The notes under the pieces: generated by a model
Seen by the model: the letters and a program-made list of their open reading frames with translations, nothing else
The model's database searches: none
What the model was told of the DNA's origin: nothing
Assembly: GCA_003999685.1 (NCBI GenBank)
Contig: CP021224.1
Coordinates: 558,001 to 622,000, forward strand
Source of the DNA: Taiwanofungus camphoratus
Lineage: Eukaryota > Basidiomycota > Agaricomycetes > Polyporales > Taiwanofungaceae
Direction of reading: 5' to 3'
Length of the DNA stretch: 64,000 nucleotides
Shown: piece after piece, positions 46,354 to 56,565 of the stretch
Position numbering within the stretch: the first letter of the stretch is position 1
How the letters are laid out: each line of letters opens with the position of its first letter
Translations under genes and position numbers: made by a program

Positions 46354-48482
46354 CTACTCGTCATCGCTCTGGTCGCCCAGGAAGGCCATAATGCTCTGAC
46401 GGGCGGTTTTCTGCAGTGCAATACATACAATGAAGTCAGCCCAGAAGCAAAGAGCGCAGGAGAGGGACGTACGCGTCGTTTCGGCACGCCCACAACGTCC
46501 TCATCCGACTCGTTGTTCTCGTCGCTGTTGTGGTCGCTGTCATCCATTGCGTCCTCGCGTTGCGCCTTCCTCCGCGTGCCGCGGGAAGAGGCCGAGGGCT
46601 GGGACACAATCGACTTCTCGAAGTTCTGCACATCCTCTGCAGCAGAGACCACAATCGCAGCACCGAAAGCCCAAAAGCAGCGCGAGAGCGAGTTAGAACA
46701 TGGGAATCCAAAGGGAATGTGGCGACGCACCGAGCTCCTGCGCGAGCTCCCTTTTCTCGCGGATCGCGCGCGCCTGCTCGAGGCTCATGCGCCCCGTCAT
46801 GCCGAGCTCCGCAAGGAGTGCGCGCAGCCGCGCAATCTGTGCCGCGGGCGTGTCGAGGCCCTTGAACTCCTTCGCCCATACCTTGCGCACGCCACACGCG
46901 ACAACGAGGGACTGCATAAGAGCACACGCGGCGAGTCAGCACCATGCTGCAACACGCTTTTAGCGAAGGCGCGAGGGGGAATGTGCGAGCGCTTGAGAAC
47001 AAGAAGCGATGGCGGGGTGACACTGATACTGGGAGGCCACCAAGGGACGCGGGGATGCGTACCTTTAAGCGTTTGATCGTCTCCTCGTCTTTAGATAAAT
47101 CTTTGGTAGGCTGCTTCTTCTTCCTCTCCTTAGGCTCCTTAGCCTTCGCAGGCTTCTGCAGAAAACAACACCATATCACTAGATCGGTCGTACAAAAACT
47201 CTCTCGATGACGCACCTCCTTGTCCATAGCCTATGCCAGCACACGACACGTGAGAACGCCAGGAAGGACACTGCACAGCGAACGCGACTCACCTTGTCCT
47301 TGCCCCGCTTCCGCGCCCGCTTCTTCGGCGGTTCGTCGTCAATGAGGACCGACATCTCCGACGCGCTCTTCTGCAACGAAAGGCCATAACATGTCAGCGC
47401 GCCACAAGAGACGGGATACATCTGAGCTCCTGGCACTCACATAACCGCTGTCGTCCGCTGCGGCCTTCAGCGGGGCATTTGCTTCTGCCTCTGTGCTGGA
47501 CGGGCCTGCGGAGACATCTGGCGCGGGTGCACCTGCGTTCGCACGGGATACGGGTTTGACTTTGGGTCTGGGCTTGGCCCCTGCCTTCGCCTTCGGCGAT
47601 GCGGCGGCTGTGTTTTCGGCGTCCTTATCCTTCTTCTGACGCTTCGCGGGTGGTTCGGCAGAGGATGCAGTGTCGGCATCCTATGGGCGAGCCAAATTCA
47701 TTAGTAACGTAGCGGATCACAGAGGATAGGCGTTGCCGCACCTCGTCTGTATCTACTGTCTCCTTGCTCTTCAGGGCCTGTGATCTCGATTTGGGCTTGC
47801 TCGCAGAGGGTACTTCCTCCTCGTCCGACGATGGGACGACGGACTGTGCAGGCGTCAGCGCGCGACGCGGCCGGCAGTCCGCAAAGTGGGCTCACAGGCG
47901 ACCGGACGGGCTTTGCAGCCTTCCCTCTCTTCGCGGCAGTTTTCTCATCTGTCTTTTTGTTCACATTCTCCGTCTTCTTCGCCCTGGGCCCTGGCGCAGC
48001 CTTAGCCTTTGACTTGCCCTTCGCGCGTGAATCCGGCGCAACACCGCCCTCAGACGCCTTGCGCTGCCTTTTCGCGCCCGGATCCTCGCTGTCCGCCTGC
48101 ACTTTCTGGTCTGCATCTGGGTCGAGGTCGGGGTCGAGCTCTTCCTAATAGCCGAGAGTGAGCATACACTGCGGGGGAGTAAATAGGACGTAGCACCGTA
48201 CCATAGCGGCGACCGTCACGGTCTTCACGGCATTCTTGTATTCCTGCGCGTCGAGTACGCCGGCGTCGAGGCCGAGCCGCCGCTCGACCTCTTTCCGTAC
48301 CAGGCGCGGCGTCAGCTCGCTGTCGCCGGAGATACAAAGCCCGTCAGTGCGCGCCCTCGCTCGGAGGGTCCGATGCTACTGCTAGTCGGCACTCACCTAA
48401 GAATCCCGTCGCGCACGGCTTGCTGGATGACGGCGCGGGTCTCCTTCTCGACGGTAGAGACATCGACGTCGCCGTCGGGCAT
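46354..48482 (-). CDS. HIRIP3/CHZ-like histone chaperone with DEK-C-like N terminus
   Basis: The C-terminal conserved block reads KRLKSLVVACGVRKVWAKEF, KGLDTPAAQIARLRALLAEL, GMTGRMSLEQARAIREKREL, then AQELEDVQNFEKSIV. That is the HIRIP3 core with CHZ-type H2A-H2B binding potential, so a nuclear histone chaperone is likely. The N terminus (DSELTPRLVRKEVERRLGLD, AQEYKNAVKTV) resembles a DEK-C fold. Between them lies a long Lys/Glu/Ser/Pro linker (KPKSRSQALK, DDEPPKKRARKRGKDK) with nuclear signals. The end is acidic (HNSDENNESDEDVV ... MAFLGDQSDDE). Many short introns; stop CTA on the plus strand at 46354-46356, ATG at 48480-48482. ACGCGT at 48603-48608 lies about 120 bp upstream. Confidence 0.82.
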
Positions 48483-48602
48483 GGTGAATTGAAGATTCTG
48501 GGCTGTAGATACGGCAGAAGATGCGGTGTGGGAATGTGGTAGGCGTCAGAGAGAAAAGTATTGTGAAATTCGAATGAAGCTGAGAACTCGAAGCGGGTTT
48601 TG

Positions 48603-48608
48603 ACGCGT
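48603..48608. promoter_or_regulatory. MCB-like ACGCGT upstream of the histone chaperone gene
   Basis: A palindromic MluI-box hexamer about 120 bp upstream of the minus-strand ATG at 48482. Such boxes bind MBF at G1/S genes in ascomycete yeasts; use here is inferred. Confidence 0.35.
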
Positions 48609-48640
48609 TAGGTCACGCGCGATCCCCGCGTTACCTGCAC

Positions 48641-49438
48641 GTGAGCACGCGTTTACGCGATCCGTGCATGCGCCACATCGATCCTCTGACTGGATCGACT
48701 TTCACATTCGACGGAGCATCTTTGTGCGAGGGATCCTTATTGCTTGAGGATATATTTAGTCTACTACAACCTTCCTGTGGCGAGAGGCGAGCACAATCGA
48801 AATTCATCTCATTGACCCAGGGCAGCACAACTCGGGGGCATCTTCTCCGACTTCGAAGTTGCCGTGAAGTACGCCATGAATGAGGCCTCCACATCCACTC
48901 TTCTTCTGCCAATCGAGGGCGAGGAGGTGACGGTAGGCGCATATTTCTGGCTGCTGAGACATTACATGGATCTCATGAAGCCTTGTCCCCGTCTCTATTG
49001 TTTGCAGCAACTTGAAGTCGAGGGATAGCGTTCAACGACGAAGGACATGATGTGACTTCTTCACCCTTTCGGTCTTGGCAAGCCAAATATGCAGTTCCCG
49101 ATCGTCTGAAGAGTCGGTCTCTTGTGCATAGAGGCATCCTCGCTACGGCGTCTCAGTTTTTGAAGACATGCTTGCCTCACCTCCACCATCTCGGGGGATA
49201 TCCTGTTCAGTCCCATTCGATACGAACGCCACGTCTTCGGATGTTGAAGCCAAATTTTCTGTCACTGAAGTGACGGAGGATTGTTAGACATTGGGTAGGC
49301 TGCTCTTCTCTTGTTACCCATGTTCTATCAAGCTATTTTCAGAGAAGTTGACAGGGTGGTTGGGGTGGTAAGTCGCGATGGAGTCCGAACGCCCTGTAAA
49401 GCTGACCCATTACCTAGATCGAGCTTGAGTTTATGTGA
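48641..49438 (+). pseudogene. Highly decayed BTB/POZ gene with a conserved last mini-exon
   Basis: Plus-strand fragments in several frames recall the BTB family: TGSTFTFDGASLCEGSLLLE with DIFSLLQPS (BTB1-like), VAVKYAMNEA and VTVGAYFWLLRHYMDLMK (the AYHRLLxYH block), then KSRSLVHRGILATASQFLKT (BTB2-like). The clearest evidence is at the end. FYQAIFREVDRVVGV is followed by a good donor (49368), a 50-nt intron and a last exon (49418-49438) encoding IELEFM and a stop. This matches the mini-exon of the single-BTB genes. Many frame breaks; not translatable. Confidence 0.6.
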
Positions 49439-50069
49439 GCCATGGCATTTTCGCATTCTGGTCTCCAGGATTGATATAGGTCTTGTCACAAGTATAGATA
49501 CTTACATTCTTGCCAATCTACTCCGTTGATTGGCTTGCCACAATTGAGGCTACCAGTGCCGACCTGCTCATACCATACTGAGAGGTGGATCGCAAACCTA
49601 GCCCGCACAGTCAATAGATCAACAAGGTGATCATCAAGTGCCTTTTGGAACGTTCTAGTCGGTCATTGACAATATATCTTGTGGTTTACTCTTTCATTAT
49701 GAACTCATGGACCTTGTTTACATCATGACAGACATCTTGCAACGAAGCAGTCGAAGACAACGATGATTTGAAAAGTGAATGGTCTGATCGGCTTGGCGTT
49801 TGTTATTCTAGTTCCTTTGTCTTCCGTCCTTGTGACACAGAGACTTCAAGGCAAAAATTAAGCAAACCGAGGGCTTTCCGATACCCCCATGAAACACCAG
49901 CTTCCTCCTTTAGATCTCAAAGCGCCACAGGTGCGACGCATCCTTGCCGGTGCCGCCACCACCTCACAGTAGAAAACGGGTTCTTGGAATGCGGAAGTCC
50001 CCATAGTCCACCACTCGCCCACACTCAAACTCCACCACCAACATTCTGGTCTCTTCATCATCGGCTGCG
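49439..50069. other. Intergenic region
   Basis: No recognisable gene. Confidence 0.45.
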
Positions 50070-51140
50070 ATGAGACGGGCGCCTGATATCTTTTTCGAAC
50101 AACTGTACTCGCTCAGCCACGGCTCTGCGCAGTGGTATCCTGAGGTGGACGGCCTGAGCCGCGAGGTGCTCATCGGCGACGTGGGGTGCATCATCGGAGA
50201 GGCCTTCAGGCCCCTGTTCAATGTCACTTTGCCCGCGGGCCACAAATACAACCAAAGGTAGGGCACTCCAAGCGGTTTTCGGCCATTGCGGATCGCAGAT
50301 TATCGAGCGACTATCGCTTCGCGTGCAAGCGGGGCTCGCCCGAGGGGGCCGTCGTGGTTCTCAATGGAGAGACGCATCAAGCAGAGCTGCACCCAGACGC
50401 CGGCATCGCCAGCTACATCATGCGGAACCACGAGCGCTGGTTCACATTCTTCGCCGGGAGTCAGGACGTCGACGTCAGAGAGACGGACCTTATGGTAGTG
50501 CGCGGGTGGACGAAGGCGCGGGAGTGGAACCTGACGGCGAGCCCGGCTGCCTTCTCGCCCGACATACCGCCGGGGGGCATGTCCAGCCAGTGGGCACATC
50601 GCCCGATGCCATATACCAAGCCAAGTGCAGATTCCAACCAATGTGTATTCATGCAGTACTACATACAAGTTCAAGAGCCGGCCCAAGGCGGGCAGTCTGC
50701 CGAATAGAATCCTCGACGTGTTTATCGGAGCCGTAAAGGGACACGAGGTTACATCCGACGCCCGCGAATACAAGGAGCTTTCCGGCTCTGAGGAAGTGCG
50801 ACCTCTCGCGCTCTCCGTATGATGTTCTTTGACTCTGCGATGTGGCGACGCGACCCTGTTCATATTAGACTATATCCTCAGGGTCCGTTCTCATCGACGC
50901 TCTTATATAATTGGAACTCATGCAGGCCACAGCACTCGCAAGCGTCAGTCGCGATCGCCAGTAATGCCGATGTCGTGCCTGTTTGCAAGGTGAGCCATTC
51001 TGTCCTGGCATCAGTCTACCTGTCGCTCGTCGGTTTGGCTGAAGGGACTCGGTTTCCCCAGCGACATGCCCCAATTCCTTGAAGAGATTATGCCAACTAT
51101 AGATGTCAACGAAGAAGGATGTGCGTATTTTGCTGTATAA
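50070..51140 (+). CDS. Uncharacterised agaricomycete-type protein, possibly damaged
   Basis: Starts MRRAPDIFFEQLYSLSHG. Exon 1 (50070-50257) gives VLIGDVGCIIGEAFRPLFNV and NQR. After a ~44-nt intron comes LSSDYRFACKRGSPEGAVVV, HPDAGIASYIMRNHERWFTF, FAGSQDVDVRETDLMVVRGW and TKAREWNLTA. Next, QWAHRPMPYTKPSADSNQCV is followed by a frame change near 50655-50670. Later pieces VKGHEVTSDAREYKELSG, ASVAIASNADVVPVC and DMPQFLEEIMPTIDVNEEGC complete the order expected for a family common in agaricomycetes. That family has an IGDVGxI start, a GWxKAxxW block and a C-terminal MPQxLxxxMPTIxVxEEG block. No biochemical function is known to me. The one-base inconsistency and awkward splice phase near 50880-50940 suggest a degenerate gene or sequence error. 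Confidence 0.5.
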
Positions 51141-51633
51141 TGGCTCAGATCCTCTACTGGCTGTCTTGCCGCCAGTGGGAATTCTCTCCTCTGAGAATAT
51201 GAATCCAGATGAACGGACTCACAGGACCGTCTCGCAGGCTTGCGTTAGTACATATGGATAACTGTTGCGCCAACTCTACTATATTCACCGTTGCCTCTCA
51301 TGTCAAGTCTCCGACAATGTAAATATCATAATGATGAAATGTGATAACTTTCAGCCGGTGCAATCTTGGCCATTGCTCGTACTCTGAGGAAAGATAGTCA
51401 ATAAGAGTCGCAATTGTGGTCCCCAAATTGCACACCAGGCGTGGTTTAGGGACCTGGGCAAGTAGCGAGACTGAGCGCGCGCTCTGCGCGTCGTTTGGTC
51501 TGATCACGTGCACACACTTAGTTAGGACAGGCGCGACGCGTCTACTGTACACGAGGTTGTACGCAACCATCTCTCGATATCTCGGCACTGCGCCATCCTA
51601 CACACCCCCGCCATCGAAATCCAACCCACAAAG
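51141..51633. other. Intergenic, RNase H2 subunit promoter region
   Basis: No gene seen. It contains CACGTG near 51505 and ACGCGT at 51536-51541. Confidence 0.5.
51536..51541. promoter_or_regulatory. MCB-like ACGCGT upstream of the RNase H2 subunit C gene
   Basis: The hexamer lies 93-98 bp upstream of the ATG at 51634. An S-phase type box would suit a DNA-replication/repair gene; use here is inferred. Confidence 0.35.
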
Positions 51634-52515
51634 ATGCCCGCGACAGCACCCGCGCCCGCGCTCGCGATCGCGCCCATCCGCGGCGCGCTCCCGACGAGCT
51701 CGCCCCACCTGATGCCCTTCCACGTCGCGTACGCCGGGCCCGCGCCCGTCTCCACCTACTTCCGCGTGCGGCCCGCGCCGGAGCCCACGTTCGGGAAGGC
51801 GCAGTCCCCCGCCAGCGCAGCCGCCGGCAGTCCACCCACCAGCGCGCGCGCGACGCCGCCCGCCGCCGTCGCCAGCTCGTCGAGCGCGACGCTGGGCTCT
51901 GCGATGAGCGCGTCGTCCGCGGACACGGCGGTCGCGGGCGTCGACGTCGAGATGGCTGGCGGGGCGGCGGGAGGTGCGGAGGCGGTGCGGCGGTTTGTGG
52001 CTGCGTTTCGGGGGCGCACGGTGCATGGCCTGGAGGTGGGCCTCCCGGAGGGCTATGCGGGGGTCGTGCTGCGCGCGCCGGAGGAGGGGAGCGCGGAGGG
52101 CGGTGGGAGCTGGAAGGGCACGCAGAAGACGGGCGCGAAAAGCCGTGCAGGGAAGACGGGGAGGCAGACGCGGGGGACGCGGCGCGCGAGGAAGGCAGCG
52201 GACGCGGATGTGGCGGAGCACGGGGAGGACGGCGGCGAGCGCGGAGAGGACGCGGACGCAGATGCGAGGCTGGAGAGCGGGGGGCTGGGTGGTGAGGACG
52301 GCGCGGCGCGGGTGCTGCGGCCGGTGTCCGCGTTCTCGTCGTTCGTGCTGTGGAACCCGGACATCCCGGTGGACGAGGGCCGGGACGAGTACCTGCGGAC
52401 GCTCACTGAGTGGACGCGGCTTGCGGCGGAGGTGTGTTTCCTCCGTCGTCACTGGGGCGAGTCGGTATGTCTCACCACGGTCGTTTGTTCCCAGATACAC
52501 CGCTTCGAGGAGTGA
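51634..52515 (+). CDS. RNH203: Ribonuclease H2 non-catalytic subunit C
   Basis: Accessory subunit of RNase H2, which removes ribonucleotides and RNA-DNA hybrids from nuclear DNA; it forms the platform with subunit B. Exons 51634-52431 and 52495-52515 join in phase over a 63-nt intron, giving a 272-residue protein. Family motifs are in order: HLMPFHVAYAGPAPVSTYF, AAFRGRTVHGLEVGLPEGYA with GVVL, then SAFSSFVLWNPDIPVDEGRD, EYLRTLTEWTRLAAE and the ending IHRFEE. A low-complexity, Ala/Gly- and Arg-rich insert of about 80 residues lies before the last block. The gene is very GC-rich compared with its left neighbours. The last exon encodes only the final helix, which is conserved in the family. Confidence 0.88.
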   Translation: MPATAPAPALAIAPIRGALPTSSPHLMPFHVAYAGPAPVSTYFRVRPAPEPTFGKAQSPASAAAGSPPTSARATPPAAVASSSSATLGSAMSASSADTAVAGVDVEMAGGAAGGAEAVRRFVAAFRGRTVHGLEVGLPEGYAGVVLRAPEEGSAEGGGSWKGTQKTGAKSRAGKTGRQTRGTRRARKAADADVAEHGEDGGERGEDADADARLESGGLGGEDGAARVLRPVSAFSSFVLWNPDIPVDEGRDEYLRTLTEWTRLAAEVCFLRRHWGESVCLTTVVCSQIHRFEE

Positions 52516-52968
52516 GGTAGGTGGGCACGCGGTGGACTCGACCTACCGCTGGATGTTTGTTCGCGAGGATGTTTTGGCGTCAGGGTATATGTCCCGCCAC
52601 TGTACGATTCGCAATGTATTCACATGTGTCATGTACATCAGTATAGTTGAAAGGGAGACCCGGGCCACGTCCTCATCAGTGATCTCGACGATGGGACGAC
52701 GCCGGACGGGATTACGCTCGCCGAAAATGGCAAGTATAGTATTTCGAACGCCGTCCGTGCCTGACGGGCTCACTCTCGATCACGGCCGAGCTCATGGCAA
52801 ACTTTTGGCCCTGTTGTAAATATTCGCGTCCTCAGGCTCCTGGGCTCTGTTTTTCTTCGCCTTCCCGCAGGTCAGTGCTGCACAAAGACACCGCGCCGCC
52901 TCCTGTCCGCTAGCCTCCAGTTCTTCCTTCGTTATATATTCTACGCTCCTTTGCTGCTCGCGACCACG
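52516..52968. other. Intergenic, promoter of the first GPI-protein gene
   Basis: No gene seen. A TATATATT stretch at 52933-52940 lies about 30 bp before the ATG at 52969. Confidence 0.5.
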
Positions 52969-53963
52969 ATGCTCACCGCTGCCCTGCCCGTCGCCGCGCT
53001 CCTCTTCGCAGTCGCGCGCGTGCACGCCGCCGTGACGCCTATCACCCCCGGCTCCGGCGCCGTCTACAACGAGGGCGCGACGTGCACCGTCGCTTGGGAG
53101 GCCGACACGACCGGCGCGTGGACGATGATGAACATCGACCTCATGACCGGGAGCAACGACAACACGGTCTTCCTCAAAAGTGCGTCTCCTACCCGGTCGT
53201 AGCCTCCGCGACACCGCTGACCGCCGCCCCGCACAGACGTCGCGCTGTTCATCGACGGCACCGACCCCGCGCAGGCCACATACAGCTACCCGTGCCCCGA
53301 CGTGCGTCTCCACCGCTTCTCCTACCCTCCCCCGACTCACCGTGACTGACCCCCCCCCTCCCCCCCCGCGCGCAGGTCACCCCCAACTCCGCCATCTACT
53401 TCTACCGCCTCAGCACCGCCTCGGGCTCCGCCGCCGCCTGGACGCCGCGCTTCGCCATCGCCTCGCGCAAGGGCGCCACCACGCCCCCGCCCGCGCGCAC
53501 GCAGCCGGGCGGGGAGCCCGTGCCCTGGGGCACCGGCGCGGTCACCGTCAACGGCGCAGCCGCCTCGTACGCGCCGCCGCTCCCGCTCAGCCCCATCGCG
53601 TACGTGAGCGCGAACGCCTCGTACACGACCGTGAGCCTCGCGCCCGGCTGGACGACCGTCCCCGTGCCGCCGGGCGCGTTCGGCACCGCGTCGGGCGGCG
53701 CGGGGGCGGGCGGCGCGCAGGAGGCGACGGTCACGCAGTCGGCGCGCAGGGAGACTGGGACCGGCGCAGCGGGCGTGGGGGCGGGGACGAGCGTCCTCGA
53801 GGCGAGTTCTGGCGCCGCCGCCGCCGCCGCCCCGAGCGCGGGCGGGCCATCGGCCAGCGCTGGTGCGAACGCCGCTGCGAACGCCGCGCCCGGTGCGATG
53901 GGGATGGATCGACGTGTCGTTTGCGCCGTCGCGGCAGCGCTCGTGTTCGCGGGCGCGCTATGA
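52969..53963 (+). CDS. Secreted Kre9/Knh1-type protein with GPI-anchor signal, copy 1
   Basis: Three exons: 52969-53179, 53237-53301 and 53376-53963. A signal peptide (MLTAALPVAALLFAVARVHA) precedes the Ig-like domain VTPITPGSGAVYNEGATCTV, AWEADTTGAWTMMNIDLMTG, SYPCPD, TPNSAIYFYRLS, PRFAIAS. That order matches the Ser/Thr-rich GPI-anchored Kre9/Knh1-like domain (PF10342). A low-complexity Ala/Gly/Ser stretch ends in a hydrophobic C terminus (VVCAVAAALVFAGAL) that fits a GPI signal. Likely a cell-wall or surface protein; role in beta-1,6-glucan is not established for such relatives. Intron 2 has a long C-rich tract before its acceptor. The direct repeat partner is the gene at 55175. Confidence 0.85.
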
Positions 53964-55174
53964 GTCGGCGCGTCTCCCTGGAGTCCGGACGCCCCCTCTC
54001 ATGTCGCACGCGCTACGGCCTAGTGTTGTTGGCAAAACGTCGCCGGCGACGCACCCCAGTATGGCGAAACCTGGCGAAACCCATAAGCACCGGAGCTCCT
54101 CTGAGGTCGCAGCTGCGGTCAGCAGGTCCCAAGAGCATCTCAACAGAGCCTTAAGTTTGAGGCTAATATTACATAAGTGCATTCAAGGGGGAAAGGAAGA
54201 GTTGACAGTGCACACTGTGAAGGAGGGAGGCATGGAAAGATAGGACACGACATCTTTGTTGTCGTCCTTAGGAAACCTCAAGATTGTTACTACCTCCGGC
54301 ACAATTTTGACTACAAAAATGTGCTGTACTACGTGTTGATGCTGCAAGACAGCGGTCCGCTGCCATAGCTCCCAGGTTGCGCTACGTTTCCGGGCACTGA
54401 ATACCGCACTGCGAACGAGACCAGCTCAGCGCGGGGACGCGGGGACGGCCGACATCATGCTTAGGGAGGCACGCCTAGCATGCCATGGTTCTGGCCAGAT
54501 TCCGAACACGCACGGGATATCCCACCTGACGGCGTGCGTTCCCAGAGGCGACACCCGTGTGCACAAAGCGCCCTCCTGGGCGCACTGACTCGTTCGGGGC
54601 CGGGGGATTGCGCGTGCAGCGCCCATGGATCAGAAAATTAGAATGCCCACTCAACTCCCATCAAGGTGAAGCGCCTGGCTGTCAGATGTCGTCAGCCTGG
54701 GCGAGCGTTTCAACAGAGGGCGACGTGAGCTGGCGCAGAGTGTCTTGTGTCGTGGAAGACGAGCTGAGAGCCACTGCGAAAAAGCATGAGTGTGTTTATC
54801 CGCGTCGAGGAACAAACTAGCGATGGTGCGATCGCGATGGCAGAGGGATTATCCCGATAAGGCAAGCATCGTATTTTGAAGCCCGACGCGAGCCCGCATG
54901 GTCCGCTTGGCAGGGGCTCACAGCAAGAGGCGCACAGAGGGTCCTTGACAGCTCGACCGCCGTCGCATCTGTGCTGCATCTGCAACGCCTTTTCTTGCTG
55001 CTCCGACGCGAAACGTCCTCTCGCTCTTTTATCCCCGTCGCTCTTTCCCTCCCCTCGAACGTGAGTCGTCTGCGGATTCTCAACCTTTCCAACTTTTTGT
55101 TGCTGACACGTCCGAGTGCAGCAAACCGCTCCCCCTCGCCTTTCCCTTCTACTTACACTCCTTAAAACAACACG
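53964..55174. other. Intergenic spacer of the tandem GPI-protein pair
   Basis: 1.2 kb without a recognisable gene. It separates two paralogous genes of the same orientation. Confidence 0.5.
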
Positions 55175-56099
55175 ATGTTCGTCCCCGTCGTCCTGGCCGC
55201 GCTCCTCGCCCGCCTCGCCCTCGTGCACGCCGACCCAACCCCAACCACGCCCGGACCCGGCGATGTCTACAAGGAAGGGTCCAACTGCGACGTCGCGTGG
55301 AACGTCGACTCCTCCGGCATCTGGAAGACAATGAACATCGAGCTCATGACGGGGAGCAACACCCAAATGGTCTACCTCACCAGTGCGTCCCGTCCCCATC
55401 CCCATCCCCCCTGCTCACTCTCCTAACTGCCGTCCCCCCCTAATAGCTGTAGCGACCGTCGACGGCACGGATGCGTCCAACACGTCCCTGAGCTACCCCT
55501 GCCCGGGCGTCGCACCCAACGCGCCCATCTACTTCTACCAGTTCAGCTCGCCCTTCTCCAAGTCCCTCTACTGGACCACGCGCTTCGCCATCGCCGACGC
55601 CTCCGGCAACGTCTCCGCCCCCGCGCAGAGCACCCAGCCCGGCGGGCAGGACATCCCCTGGGGCACCGGCGCGCTCGCGGGCTCGACCGACGCCGCGCCC
55701 GAGCCATCGTACGGCCAGAGCGCGAGCGGCGCCGCAGCGACCTCCGTCGCGTCCTCCTCCGCACCCGGCGCGGCGTCCGTCCCTGCGTCCCTCCCCGCCT
55801 CCACCCTCGCCTCTGCCCCCGTCTCCGCGGCCGCAGCGCCCGCCTCGAGCGCGCCCGCGGGCACCGTCGTCGTCACCGTCCCCCCCAGCTCCACGCCATC
55901 GGGCATGAGCGTCGCGCGTGGGAGCGCGGCCAGCACGGGCACGGGTACGGGCGCGGGCCCGGCGGCGACGCCTTCTGCGGGCAGCGCGAGCGCGGGCGGG
56001 TCCGCGAACGGCGCGGGCTCGCTCAAAGTCGACGCGCACGTGTACCGCGCGGCGCTCGCGCTCGGCGTCGCGGCGCTCACGTTCGCGGTGGCGCTCTGA
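55175..56099 (+). CDS. Secreted Kre9/Knh1-type protein with GPI-anchor signal, copy 2
   Basis: Two exons (55175-55382 and 55447-56099). The signal peptide MFVPVVLAALLARLALVHA is followed by the same Ig-like domain as copy 1: DPTPTTPGPGDVYKEGSNCD, VAWNVDSSGIWKTMNIELMT, SYPCPG, APNAPIYFYQFS, TTRFAIAD, QPGGQDIPWGTG. The Ser/Ala/Thr/Pro-rich spacer is longer, and the hydrophobic tail (YRAALALGVAALTFAVAL) fits a GPI signal. Intron 1 is at the same site and phase as in copy 1. Intron 2 of copy 1 (after CPD) is absent here: CPG runs straight into VAPN. The surrounding sequence is strongly GC-rich. Confidence 0.87.
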
Positions 56100-56565
56100 G
56101 CGCGGCGCGCCGTATACCCCTGCATGCCGCCGTCACGTCCTTCACGAACCGCATTGTTCTTCGCTGCGTGCCGACGCGCTCCTGGCTACGCGCGTCCACG
56201 GCGTCGAGCCGAGTTCGCACGACGCGTTGTGTATGTCGCGTTGCGCGTGGTGCCGCAACCCCGTTATTTCCTGTTGCTGTCTTTGGGGTGGTAGGATAGT
56301 CCGTGCATAATACTCCAGTGCTGTTATCTGTTACTTGTTTCACCTGCTTTTGGGTTGTGTCATCATTCTGGGTCACATACTTCCGTAATTTATATCATCA
56401 TGCATGGTGTCAAACTGCGCTTGCGAGCCTCTTGTCGGGAGGGGGGCATTAAGATTGGACCATCAGGCCGCTTTATGACTGCGTGGAATGCTAATTGTAC
56501 AGGTGTTACCGAAGAAACTCAAGTGGTGGCTACATGGCGATCGAATATCGGCCCGCAATCCGGGC
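56100..56565. other. Intergenic, convergent 3' ends
   Basis: No gene seen between the second GPI-protein gene (+) and a small minus-strand gene. Confidence 0.45.

Noticed and set aside
49052-49273. Independent small gene (73 residues, plus strand)
   Set aside because: VHRGILATASQFLKTCL matches the second BTB unit, so it is part of the BTB relic rather than a separate gene.
51598-52500. 300-residue minus-strand frame opposite RNase H2 subunit C
   Set aside because: Arg/Ala/Pro-rich antisense of a GC-rich gene whose plus strand has clear family motifs.
53812-53832. GCC trinucleotide run as a separate repeat
   Set aside because: Lies inside the Ala-rich coding region of the first GPI protein and is explained by it.
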